Below the pieces are notes generated by a model. The model saw only the letters and a program-made list of their open reading frames with translations. It searched no databases and was not told the DNA's origin. Positions 13,498-20,840 of a stretch of DNA of 21,568 nucleotides are shown piece by piece. Source of the stretch: an uncultured Ruminococcus sp. (GTDB lineage Bacteria; Bacillota; Clostridia; Oscillospirales; CAG-272); the NCBI GenBank assembly GCA_902782785.1, contig CACZOH010000292.1, positions 1-21,568 on the forward strand. The letters are read 5' to 3'. The stretch's first letter is position 1. The number at the start of each line of letters is the position of its first letter. The position numbers and the translations under genes are program-made.

Positions 13498-15675
13498 ATG
13501 TATTCCGCCGTTATACTTGCGGGCGGGTTCGGGACGCGGCTGAAGCCGCTTACCGATACCGTTCCGAAACCGATGCTTCCCGTGGCAGGCGAGCCGAATC
13601 TTGTACGTCTGTGCGAGCATCTTTGCAAAAACGGGTTTTTATCCGCCGTAGTGACTGTCAGATATCTGTCCGGAAAGATCAAGGAAAGACTGTCGGACAG
13701 CTGCCGGGGAGTAGACCTTTGCTATTCATATGAGGAAGAGCCGCTCGGTACGGCGGGCGCGGTCAGGGCGGTGAGCCGTCTTTTGTCTGACGATTTTCTC
13801 GTCATATCGGGAGACGCCGTCTGCACTCTCGATCTCGCCTCTGCGTACGAGGCGCACAAAAAAAGCGGCGCCGCCGCGACGATAGTAACGCATACGGTCA
13901 AAAAGCCGCTCCAGTACGGGACGGCGGTATGCGATAAAAACGGGCGTATCACGTCGTTCTGCGAAAAGCCGTCGTGGCAGCAGGTGGTCTCCGACAAGGT
14001 GAACACGGGAATATATTTTCTGACGAAACGCGCGCTTGACTATATCCCGGAGGGGCGGTCCTGCGATTTCTCACGCGACGTTTTTCCGAAAATGCTTTCC
14101 TCCGACGAGTTTATCTTAGGCTATGACGCAGCGGGTTACTGGCGCGATATAGGTTCGTTTTCAGAATATCTCGCCGCCAACAGGGAAACGGCGACGGGAT
14201 ACGGCGGCGCGGAAACGGAGGGCTCCGTGTGCGGCGACGGCTTTTACCTCGGAAAAAACTCCGCGTTCATAAACTCCGTGGCGTTCGATAACGTCAGGAT
14301 ATCGGACAACTGCTCCGTAGTCGGCAGTATACTCGCCAGAAACGTCACGGTGGGCGACGGGTGCGTTCTGCGCGACGGATGCGTCATAGGAGAGGGCGCG
14401 GTGATAAACGACGGCGTCCGTCTGGGCGCGGGTACGGTGATAGGAACGGGAAAAACGGTCGCTGAAAGCAGGGGAGACTCGGTAATGATAAAAAACAGGC
14501 TGTTTTCTGACGGGTGCGTCAGGATCAGGGACGACGGCGGGATAATGATGGAGCTTTACAGATTAGCGGGCGCCGTCTCTCTCTCGGTGAATGGCGCCGT
14601 AGGCGTTTGTTCCGACAATACGGGAAAGCACGGCGGAGAAGCGGAGATGCTGATACGCTCGCTCTGCGATCTCGGCTCGGAGGTATACGATCTCGGAAAA
14701 TGCACCCGCGCCGCCGCAAAAACGGCGGGATATTATTTCGGATGTGAGATAACGATGTTCGTCACGTCCTGCAGCGGCGGCGCAGCCGTTGAAACGTACG
14801 ACGCTTTCGGTATGACGCTTTCCGCATCGTATGAAAATAGAATAGAGAGTTCTTACAAATCGGACGCGGAGAGAAAAAGCGGCGGTATGATCGAGCGCAT
14901 AAGCGGTCTTCCCGTGCTTTACAGACACGCTCTCTCCTCCTCGGCGGATCTTTCCGGCGTGTCCGTATCGGTCGTTCCGTGCCCCGAGGCGGAGGGGATG
15001 GAACGCGCCTGCAGGGACGCGGGGGCAAATACGGATAAAGCCGCCTCGCCGTATACCGCAAAGGATGAATTTACGGTAAACCTTTCGGATAATGCGATGC
15101 TTCTGGGACAAAACGGATTTTTCTGCTCCTTTGACAGCTGTCTTCTCATACTTTTGTCGCTGATAGATCCGGAGACGCATCCCGTCATAGCTCTGCCGTA
15201 TTTTATGCCGCGTGCGTACGAAAAAGCGGCGGCTCAACGCGGTATCACGGTTTTGAAATATATGTGCAAGCCCTCGTACGAGCAGAAAGCCGACTCCGAG
15301 GCGAGAGCGGCGCGCACGTCGTGTATGTTCTGTCACGATCCCGCGTTCTGCGCCGCGGCTCTTATGTCGGCGCTTCACAAGAACGGGCTTACGCTTTCCG
15401 AGGCGGCGGACAAATACGCAAAGATCGTGATAAGGCGCGGGGAAATAACCGTTTCCGAGACGGAAAAGGCGTCGTGTATGCGCAGACTTTACGAGGCGTA
15501 TATGCCGTATCAGGTTAGCGCTACGGACGGCGTCAGCGTCGTTGAAAAGGACGCTGAGGGCGTAGCCATGGCGACGGACACGGACAAGATCAGGATAGTC
15601 ATATCGGCGGACAGCGAGGAGGCGGCTGAAGACGCGGTCGGAGAGATAATGATGAGGCTCGGTCTGCGTTCATAA
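13498..15675 (+). CDS. Sugar-1-phosphate nucleotidyltransferase fused to degenerate phosphohexomutase domain
   Basis: A 725-residue protein in three parts. Residues 1-235 are a nucleotidyltransferase of the mannose-1-phosphate guanylyltransferase/glucose-1-phosphate type: LAGGFGTRLKPLTDTVPKPM, VISGDAV, FCEKPSW, NTGIYF and GYWRDIGS are all present. Residues about 245-330 form a left-handed beta-helix with VGDGCVLRDGCVIGEGAVI-type hexapeptides. Residues about 345-725 follow the phosphomannomutase fold, but the phosphoserine loop TASHNP reads TSCSGG (423-428). The metal loop DGDGDR reads NLSDNA (528-533), and the terminal phosphate loop RxSGTEP reads MATDTDK. Mutase activity is therefore not expected. 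Likely role: making an NDP-sugar for surface glycans. GAGGTG precedes the ATG by 6 nt; no clear promoter is seen. The exact sugar and nucleotide cannot be read from sequence. Confidence 0.88.
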   Translation: MYSAVILAGGFGTRLKPLTDTVPKPMLPVAGEPNLVRLCEHLCKNGFLSAVVTVRYLSGKIKERLSDSCRGVDLCYSYEEEPLGTAGAVRAVSRLLSDDFLVISGDAVCTLDLASAYEAHKKSGAAATIVTHTVKKPLQYGTAVCDKNGRITSFCEKPSWQQVVSDKVNTGIYFLTKRALDYIPEGRSCDFSRDVFPKMLSSDEFILGYDAAGYWRDIGSFSEYLAANRETATGYGGAETEGSVCGDGFYLGKNSAFINSVAFDNVRISDNCSVVGSILARNVTVGDGCVLRDGCVIGEGAVINDGVRLGAGTVIGTGKTVAESRGDSVMIKNRLFSDGCVRIRDDGGIMMELYRLAGAVSLSVNGAVGVCSDNTGKHGGEAEMLIRSLCDLGSEVYDLGKCTRAAAKTAGYYFGCEITMFVTSCSGGAAVETYDAFGMTLSASYENRIESSYKSDAERKSGGMIERISGLPVLYRHALSSSADLSGVSVSVVPCPEAEGMERACRDAGANTDKAASPYTAKDEFTVNLSDNAMLLGQNGFFCSFDSCLLILLSLIDPETHPVIALPYFMPRAYEKAAAQRGITVLKYMCKPSYEQKADSEARAARTSCMFCHDPAFCAAALMSALHKNGLTLSEAADKYAKIVIRRGEITVSETEKASCMRRLYEAYMPYQVSATDGVSVVEKDAEGVAMATDTDKIRIVISADSEEAAEDAVGEIMMRLGLRS

Positions 15676-15694
15676 ATAGTTTATATAACCTCAC

Positions 15695-15723
15695 TTGAAG
15701 AAGGTATATGAAAATGATATAAT
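15695..15723 (+). promoter_or_regulatory. Sigma-A promoter of the RNase J gene
   Basis: TTGAAG (15695-15700), exactly 17 bp, then TATAAT (15718-15723). The -10 is perfect and the -35 matches four of six. The start point near 15730 gives a leader of about 110 nt before the RNase J ATG. It lies 19 bp after the preceding gene, with no terminator in between. Confidence 0.8.
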
Positions 15724-15729
15724 AAATAC

Positions 15730-15762
15730 GGACCATATGCGGAGGGTCGGCGCAGACCGTCC
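15730..15762 (+). other. Possible folded leader of the RNase J transcript
   Basis: GGTC (15745-15748) pairs with GACC (15755-15758) around a 6-nt loop, and GGAC (15730-15733) can extend the stem with GTCC (15759-15762) across an 11-nt bulge. A second ACGGAC (15792-15797) could compete for GTCCGT (15759-15764). The hairpin sits at the predicted 5' end of the transcript. No T-run follows, so it is not a terminator. The ribosome site AAAGGA near 15830 is not covered by it. Confidence 0.35.
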
Positions 15763-15839
15763 GTTACATATAAATAAACGAATAAAAAGCCACGGACATT
15801 ACGGGGTGTTTTCGACTTGTAAAAAAGAAAGGAAAAGAA

Positions 15840-17531
15840 ATGCCTAAAAAGAAAAAAACAGAGGGACCGGCGGGCAAGCTCAAAATAGCCATGCTCGGCG
15901 GTTTATATGAGATAGGGAAGAATCTGGCGGTCATAGAATACGAGGATCAGATACTCGTCGTAGACTGCGGTCTCGGCTTCCCGGACGACGATATGCTCGG
16001 TATAGACCTTGTCATACCGGACGTATCGTATCTGAAAGCAAACGAGGAAAAGATAAAGGGTATAGTGCTGACGCACGGACACGAGGACCATATAGGCGCC
16101 CTGCCGTTCGTATTGCAGCAGATAAGCCCGCCGGTGTACGGCACGCCGCTCACGATCGGCATACTGCGCGAAAAGCTCGGGGAGCGCACGTACGAGGTAG
16201 AGCCGGATCTGAACGTCGTACACGCCGGACAGAAAATAAAGCTCGGCTGTTTTGACGTGGAGTTCATCAACGTGAACCATTCCATACCGGACGCCGTCTG
16301 TCTTGCGATCAATACGCCGCTCGGTATGATAATCCATTCGGGCGACTTCAAAATAGATCTTACGCCGGTAGACAGTCCGATGATAGATCTGCCGAGGATA
16401 GGCGAGCTCGGAAACGAGGGAGTGCTTTTGCTGATGTGCGAATCCACAAACGCGGAGCGTCCGGGCTATACGCCGTCCGAGCGGCTTGTGGGCGCGTCGC
16501 TCGATTCAATATTCTTCAGAAACGCGGATAAGCGCATATCCATAGCAACGTTTTCGTCAAACGTACACCGGGTCCAGCAGATCATAAACACCTCCGAAAA
16601 ATACGGCAGAAAGGTCGTTATCAACGGCAGGAGCATGGTGAATATCGTGAACTGCGCGATGGAGCTCGGATATATGCACGCCGGAGAGGGCACGCTTATA
16701 GATATTACGGACATTAAAAAATACAATCCCGAGCAGCTGACCATCGTATGCACGGGCAGCCAGGGAGAACCGATGTCTTCGCTTTACAGAATGGCGTTCT
16801 CCGACCACAGCAGGATAGAGCTTTCGCCGAAGGACGTCGTCGTTATAAGCGCGAACGCCATACCGGGCAACGAAAAGCTCGTCAACAACATTATAAACGA
16901 GCTTTTCAGAAAGGGCGTGAACGTGATATACGACGCGATAGTGTCGGACGTGCACGTTTCGGGCCACGCGTGCCAGGAGGAGCTCAAAACGATGCACGCG
17001 CTGACAAAGCCGAAGTATTTTATGCCGATACACGGCGAATACAAGCATCTCGCCACGCACAGGAACCTTGCGATATTCTTAGGCGAGAAGCCCGAGAACA
17101 TCTTTTTATCCGAGGTCGGTAAGGTCCTCGAGATAGACAAGGACGGAGCGCGCTTTAACGGCACGATACCGTCCGGCAAGGTGCTTGTCGACGGTTACGG
17201 CGTAGGCGACGTGGGAAGCATAGTCCTGCGCGACAGACGCCACCTGTCGCAGGACGGAATAATCGTCGTGTGCGCGTCCGTATCGTCGGATTCCGGGCTT
17301 TTGCTCTCGGGTCCCGAGATATTCTCGCGCGGCTTCGTTTACGTCAGGGAAGCGGAGGATATGATGGACGATATGCGCGAGCTGACCGCGGGCATAATAG
17401 AGGAGTTTTACGATAACGCGGACAACGATTACACTGCCATGAAAAACAGGATAAAGGACGAGGTTTCAAAATATATCAGCCTCAAAACAAAGCGCAAGCC
17501 GATGATCCTTCCGATCATAATGGAGATATGA
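15840..17531 (+). CDS. rnj: Ribonuclease J
   Basis: RNase J is a metallo-beta-lactamase/beta-CASP ribonuclease with 5'-3' exonuclease and endonuclease activity in mRNA decay and rRNA maturation. The 563 residues match the family length. Visible are LGGLYEIGKN, VDCGLGFPD, the metal motif HGHEDH (79-84), VNHSIPDA, IHSGDFKID and LMCESTNAERPG. The beta-CASP part has ATFSSNVHRVQQI, VCTGSQGEP, VHVSGHA and PIHGEYKHL. The C-terminal dimer region ends with LKTKRKPMILPIIMEI. The usual small residue in GGLGEIG is Tyr23 here. A short Lys-rich N-terminus precedes the domain. A ribosome site AAAGGA lies about 8 nt before the ATG. The stop overlaps the start of the next gene as ATGA, tying its expression to a lipoprotein gene. 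Confidence 0.97.
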   Translation: MPKKKKTEGPAGKLKIAMLGGLYEIGKNLAVIEYEDQILVVDCGLGFPDDDMLGIDLVIPDVSYLKANEEKIKGIVLTHGHEDHIGALPFVLQQISPPVYGTPLTIGILREKLGERTYEVEPDLNVVHAGQKIKLGCFDVEFINVNHSIPDAVCLAINTPLGMIIHSGDFKIDLTPVDSPMIDLPRIGELGNEGVLLLMCESTNAERPGYTPSERLVGASLDSIFFRNADKRISIATFSSNVHRVQQIINTSEKYGRKVVINGRSMVNIVNCAMELGYMHAGEGTLIDITDIKKYNPEQLTIVCTGSQGEPMSSLYRMAFSDHSRIELSPKDVVVISANAIPGNEKLVNNIINELFRKGVNVIYDAIVSDVHVSGHACQEELKTMHALTKPKYFMPIHGEYKHLATHRNLAIFLGEKPENIFLSEVGKVLEIDKDGARFNGTIPSGKVLVDGYGVGDVGSIVLRDRRHLSQDGIIVVCASVSSDSGLLLSGPEIFSRGFVYVREAEDMMDDMRELTAGIIEEFYDNADNDYTAMKNRIKDEVSKYISLKTKRKPMILPIIMEI

Positions 17532-18901
17532 AAAGATTTACCGTAATATTGCTTGTTTTCCTTCTGCTCCTTTCCTCCTGCCGCGAGCATCCGGCAGTCA
17601 CGGAAACCGATACGGACGCGGAGACAAAAACGGCTGAGACGACGGCAAAAGAAACGGAAACGGAAGAAGGAACTGAGACGAAAACCGAAACCGGGACCGG
17701 AACAGAAACAGAAACGGAAACGGAAACGGAAACAGAGACGGAAACGGAAACAGAGACGGCGCCGCTTGAAACAACGGCTAAGCCGAAGGTCAAAAACTAC
17801 GTACTGCTCGAGCCGGGTACCGCAATGATATACGGCTCCTGCGAGGACGGGGCGAGGATAAACGTATCCTCCGGCAAAACCTCATTTACCGTGTATCCGG
17901 ACGGCGTGTATTTCGCCGCCGCCGTTCCGCTTTACTCAAACGGAAAAAACAGCGTGACCGTAAGCGCAATATCGGACGGAAAGCTTGAGAGCGAAAAGAA
18001 AACGTATACCGTAATAAACGACAAAAACGCGGACGATACGAATCTGACCGTCACGCTCGGCTCCCGCGTTGTAGAAAAAAGGGTACTGCCCGACGTCTAC
18101 GGGACGAACGCGCTGTTTGACGCGGAGATAAACGACATCGTAAACTGCGCGAAGGCGAGAGTCGCCGCCGCGAAAAAGAACGCCGGCAAGGACGTGCGGA
18201 TAGTATACGTTATCGTTCCCGATCCGCTCACAGTATATTCCGAGGAACTAACGGACGAGATGAAAAGCAGGGTCGTGTCCCCGTCAAAAAGGCTGAAGCA
18301 GGCCGCGGCGGCGCTGGAACGGGTCGACGGCGTTACGGTCATAGATCTGACGCAGACCATGATAAGCAACAAAGAGAACGGAAAGCTGTATTACAAGCTT
18401 GACAGTCACTGGACGGAGCTCGGCGCGTTTTACGGATATACGGAGATAATGGAGCGCCTCGGACTTCCGCATTATTCGCTTTCCGATTATACGGTGGAGT
18501 ACAAGACGATAGACGATACGGATATGAACGTGTATTCCGGCGTCGGAACGGGACAGATGTACGAGAATGCGCCTTTTCTTTCCGCAAAATTCGAGGAGAA
18601 AACGCCGTACGGGAAAAACAAAGAGGACACCGCACGAATCTGGAGCTTTGCAAATCAATTCTTCGTCGGTCAGTATTCGGAAACGGTCATAAAAGACAGC
18701 GACAAACCGACGGCTTTGTTTCTTTCGGATTCGTACGGGCTCAATATCATCCCGTATCTTGCGGAGAGCTTCGGCAGATTCGTCACGGTCCCGATGTGGA
18801 GATACAAGGTCGACTACAGCCGCGTTAAAAGCATAAAGCCCGATTACATAATAGAGCTTCTGGCGGAACGCGACGTTGACGAGCTGCTTTCGTCGACGTG
18901 A
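17528..18901 (+). CDS. Lipoprotein with Thr-Glu linker and AlgX/AlgJ-like SGNH domain
   Basis: A 457-residue protein with a lipoprotein signal: basic start, hydrophobic run and lipobox LSSC with Cys18. Residues about 22-85 form a Thr/Glu-rich linker ending in nine Thr-Glu pairs. A small beta-rich stretch follows (about 90-170). The C-terminal half has the features of the AlgX/AlgJ-type SGNH family: VYVIVPDPLTVYSEE, KLDSHWTELGAFYGY (Asp292, His294, the DxHW pair) and LFLSDSYG with probable nucleophile Ser402. Such domains transfer or remove acetyl groups on extracellular polysaccharides, so this may modify a surface glycan; that substrate is inferred. The start overlaps the RNase J stop by 4 bp, with GGAG unusually close. 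A strong terminator follows the gene. Confidence 0.85.
   Translation: MKRFTVILLVFLLLLSSCREHPAVTETDTDAETKTAETTAKETETEEGTETKTETGTGTETETETETETETETETETAPLETTAKPKVKNYVLLEPGTAMIYGSCEDGARINVSSGKTSFTVYPDGVYFAAAVPLYSNGKNSVTVSAISDGKLESEKKTYTVINDKNADDTNLTVTLGSRVVEKRVLPDVYGTNALFDAEINDIVNCAKARVAAAKKNAGKDVRIVYVIVPDPLTVYSEELTDEMKSRVVSPSKRLKQAAAALERVDGVTVIDLTQTMISNKENGKLYYKLDSHWTELGAFYGYTEIMERLGLPHYSLSDYTVEYKTIDDTDMNVYSGVGTGQMYENAPFLSAKFEEKTPYGKNKEDTARIWSFANQFFVGQYSETVIKDSDKPTALFLSDSYGLNIIPYLAESFGRFVTVPMWRYKVDYSRVKSIKPDYIIELLAERDVDELLSST
17702..17758 (+). repeat. Hexanucleotide repeat encoding (Thr-Glu)9
   Basis: Nine units of ACRGAR plus a last ACG code for alternating Thr and Glu inside the lipoprotein linker. 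Synonymous changes (ACA/ACG, GAA/GAG) break up perfect identity. Because the unit is 6 bp, copy changes would alter linker length without shifting frame. Imperfect Thr/Glu units extend upstream to about 17610. Confidence 0.9.
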
Positions 18902-18921
18902 TCCGTTATAAAGCACATAAT

Positions 18922-18955
18922 CGCCGCGTCAGTATCGCAAGACGCGGCGTTTTTT
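18922..18955 (+). terminator. Rho-independent terminator after the lipoprotein gene
   Basis: A perfect 9-bp GC-rich stem, CGCCGCGTC (18922-18930) and GACGCGGCG (18941-18949), with a 10-nt loop, is followed by six T. It lies 20 bp after the stop and ends the RNase J/lipoprotein transcript before the recombinase gene. Confidence 0.9.
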
Positions 18956-19021
18956 ATCCGAAAATCATTTATTTTGTATAAATTTTAACATTCCGTTTAC
19001 CGTTTTTTCTTTCGGAGTCTG

Positions 19022-19027
19022 TATAAT
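19022..19027 (+). promoter_or_regulatory. Candidate -10 element for the recombinase gene
   Basis: A perfect TATAAT 30 bp before the recombinase ATG, downstream of the terminator. The matching -35 is weak: TTACCG at 18997-19002, spacer 19. Activity may need an activator or another sigma factor. Confidence 0.4.
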
Positions 19028-19057
19028 GAAAGCGACGGAGCAAAAGGAGGATTTACA

Positions 19058-20092
19058 ATGGAACTGACGCCTAAAGCGGACGCGATGCTTTCGCCCGCGC
19101 TGCGGGAATTCAACAACTACAAGCTGTCGATACAGAACAGATCTCAGCTGACGGTCGACGAATACCTGCTCGATCTTCGCATTTTTTTCAAATTCATAAA
19201 AGCCGTGCGCGAAAACAAGCCGACGGACGGAGAGGAGTTTTACGCCATAAGCCTGCGCGACTGCGATTTTGCGTTTATGGACGGCGTAACGGCGGACGAG
19301 ATATATGATTTTCTGTCGTATCTGCGCTTTGACAGGTCCATTTCCGCGCGTTCCGCGCAGAGAAAGCTTTCCGCCGTCAAATCGCTTTATAAATTCGCGA
19401 CGATTACGGGAAAGGTCAAAAACAATCCCGCGCGCGACATAGACCATTCCGCAAGCAAAAAAACGCTCCCGAAATTCATGACGCTGAACGAGAGCGAGGA
19501 TCTTCTGAACTCCATAAACGAGGAGAAGGAAAATAAAACAAAACTGCGCGATTACGCCATAATCCTGACGTTTCTGAATACCGGTATGCGTTTGTCCGAG
19601 CTTGTTTCCATAAACATGGAGGATTTTGACCGCGATATGACGTCGCTCGTCGTTACGGGCAAACGGAGCAAACAGAGGACGGTCTATATAAACGACGCGG
19701 TAAAGGACGCGATACTTAATTACCGCGATTCGTTGAACGAGGAGCAGAGAGCCGTGAGCGACGAGAAAAGCAAAAGCCGCCACCCCGTTTTCATATCGAA
19801 CAGGAACACGCGCATATCGAACAAAACGGTGCAGTGGCTCGTACACAAGCATCTCATAAACGCCGGGCTCGGATATAAACAGCTGTCCACTCACAAGCTC
19901 CGCCATACCGCCGCTACGCTTATGTACCGCGAGGGCGGCGTTGACGTCCGCGTCCTGCAGGATATCCTGGGTCACGAGCAGCTTAACACCACGCAGATCT
20001 ACACGCACGTCGCCTCGTCGGATATGGAGGACGCGGTACACAGGAACCCGCTTGCGAATTTCAAGCCGTCGGACGACAAAAAAGACGGTTAA
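19058..20092 (+). CDS. XerC/XerD-family tyrosine recombinase
   Basis: A 344-residue site-specific recombinase. The N-terminal SAM-like core-binding domain (about 15-120) contains SQLTVDEYLLDLRIFFKF and ISARSAQRKLSAVKSLYKF. The catalytic domain has the complete set: Arg178 (NTGMRLSEL), Lys202 (TGKRSKQR), His279-Arg282 (STHKLRHTAATLM), His306 (ILGHEQLNTTQ) and the nucleophile Tyr315. Chromosomal members resolve dimers at dif. No phage, transposon or att repeats are visible nearby, and base and codon use match the neighbours, so a housekeeping Xer is more likely than an integrase. Charged inserts near residues 155-162 and 228-242 make it longer than the usual 295-310. AAGGAGG precedes the ATG. 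Choosing between XerC and XerD is not possible from sequence alone. Confidence 0.93.
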   Translation: MELTPKADAMLSPALREFNNYKLSIQNRSQLTVDEYLLDLRIFFKFIKAVRENKPTDGEEFYAISLRDCDFAFMDGVTADEIYDFLSYLRFDRSISARSAQRKLSAVKSLYKFATITGKVKNNPARDIDHSASKKTLPKFMTLNESEDLLNSINEEKENKTKLRDYAIILTFLNTGMRLSELVSINMEDFDRDMTSLVVTGKRSKQRTVYINDAVKDAILNYRDSLNEEQRAVSDEKSKSRHPVFISNRNTRISNKTVQWLVHKHLINAGLGYKQLSTHKLRHTAATLMYREGGVDVRVLQDILGHEQLNTTQIYTHVASSDMEDAVHRNPLANFKPSDDKKDG

Positions 20093-20105
20093 CGTTCAAA
20101 CCGTC
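20084..20105 (+). other. Inverted repeat at the end of the recombinase gene
   Basis: GACGGTT (20084-20090) and AACCGTC (20099-20105) form a 7-bp stem with an 8-nt loop covering the stop codon. No T-run follows, so it is a weak terminator at best; it could also act as a transcript 3'-end stabiliser. Confidence 0.35.
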
Positions 20106-20158
20106 ATCACACGTTTATCACATTCGTATGATACATTATGGAAAAAGGAGAGAACGTT

Positions 20159-20839
20159 ATGGATAAAATACTGATAGTGGACGACGAGCAGAAGATACGC
20201 GGGATGATAAAAAAATACGCCGAATTCGAGGGCTATAAGACCGACGAGGCAAACGACGGTATGGAAGCCGTGCTGAAGGCGAGAAAAACGAATTACGACG
20301 TTATAATAATGGATATAATGATGCCGGATCTCGACGGCTTTTCCGCGGTGAAGGAGATACGCAAGACCAAAAACACGCCCGTCATAATGCTTTCCGCAAG
20401 GGGCGAGGAATACGACAGGATACACGGCTTTGAGGTCGGAGCGGACGATTACGTCGTAAAGCCGTTTTCGCCGAAGGAGCTTATGATGCGCGTCGCCGCG
20501 CTTATAAAACGCTCAAAGGCGGGCGGCGGCGAGGCGCACGAGACGGTGAAATTCGAGGGGCTGACCGTGGATTTCACGGGGAGGCTCGTTTACGTCGACG
20601 GTCAGCCGGCGGAAATGACGCCCAAGGAGTACGATCTTCTGTTCTATTTCGTGCGAAACAACGGCATAGCCCTGACGCGCGAGAGGCTTATAACGGAGGT
20701 CTGGGGCTACGATTTCTACGGCGACGACAGAACGCTTGACTCGCATATTAAGCTTCTGCGCAAAAGCCTCGGAGAGTATTCCAGATTCATCGTGACCTTA
20801 CGCGGGGTAGGCTACCGCTTTGACGGACCGCGGCAATGA
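20159..20839 (+). CDS. OmpR/PhoB-family response regulator
   Basis: A 226-residue two-component regulator. The receiver domain (1-115) has Asp8-Asp9, phospho-acceptor Asp52 (VIIMDIMMPD), Ser79 (MLSARGEEYDRI) and Lys101 (DDYVVKPFSPKEL). The winged-helix DNA-binding domain (about 128-226) has MTPKEYDLLFYFVRN, LITEVWGYDF, DSHIKLLRKSL and the end RGVGYRFD. The start at 20159 was chosen because it matches the family N-terminus and has AAAGGAG 8 nt upstream, while an in-frame ATG at 20138 precedes that site. It is followed at 1 bp by its sensor kinase. The RGEEYDRIHGFEVGADDY wording resembles Clostridia regulators of the ResD/ArlR type; the target genes are unknown. Isoleucine is ATA in 13 of 15 cases. 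Confidence 0.95.
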   Translation: MDKILIVDDEQKIRGMIKKYAEFEGYKTDEANDGMEAVLKARKTNYDVIIMDIMMPDLDGFSAVKEIRKTKNTPVIMLSARGEEYDRIHGFEVGADDYVVKPFSPKELMMRVAALIKRSKAGGGEAHETVKFEGLTVDFTGRLVYVDGQPAEMTPKEYDLLFYFVRNNGIALTRERLITEVWGYDFYGDDRTLDSHIKLLRKSLGEYSRFIVTLRGVGYRFDGPRQ

Positions 20840-20840
20840 T

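Noticed and set aside
14563..15378. A 271-codon minus-strand frame inside the nucleotidyltransferase fusion
   Set aside because: The product is extremely Arg-rich and patternless, as expected for the opposite strand of a real gene. The plus-strand reading has a consistent domain order.
17702..17758. The hexanucleotide repeat as a phase-variation switch
   Set aside because: A 6-bp unit cannot shift the frame and does not lie in a promoter, so on/off switching is not expected; only length variation is.
18965..20041. A 358-codon minus-strand frame over the recombinase gene
   Set aside because: It is fully antisense to a recombinase with all catalytic residues and has no motifs of its own.
19058..20092. 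The tyrosine recombinase as the integrase of a mobile element
   Set aside because: No flanking direct repeats, tRNA target, excisionase or phage genes are visible. Neighbouring genes are chromosomal and of similar base composition.
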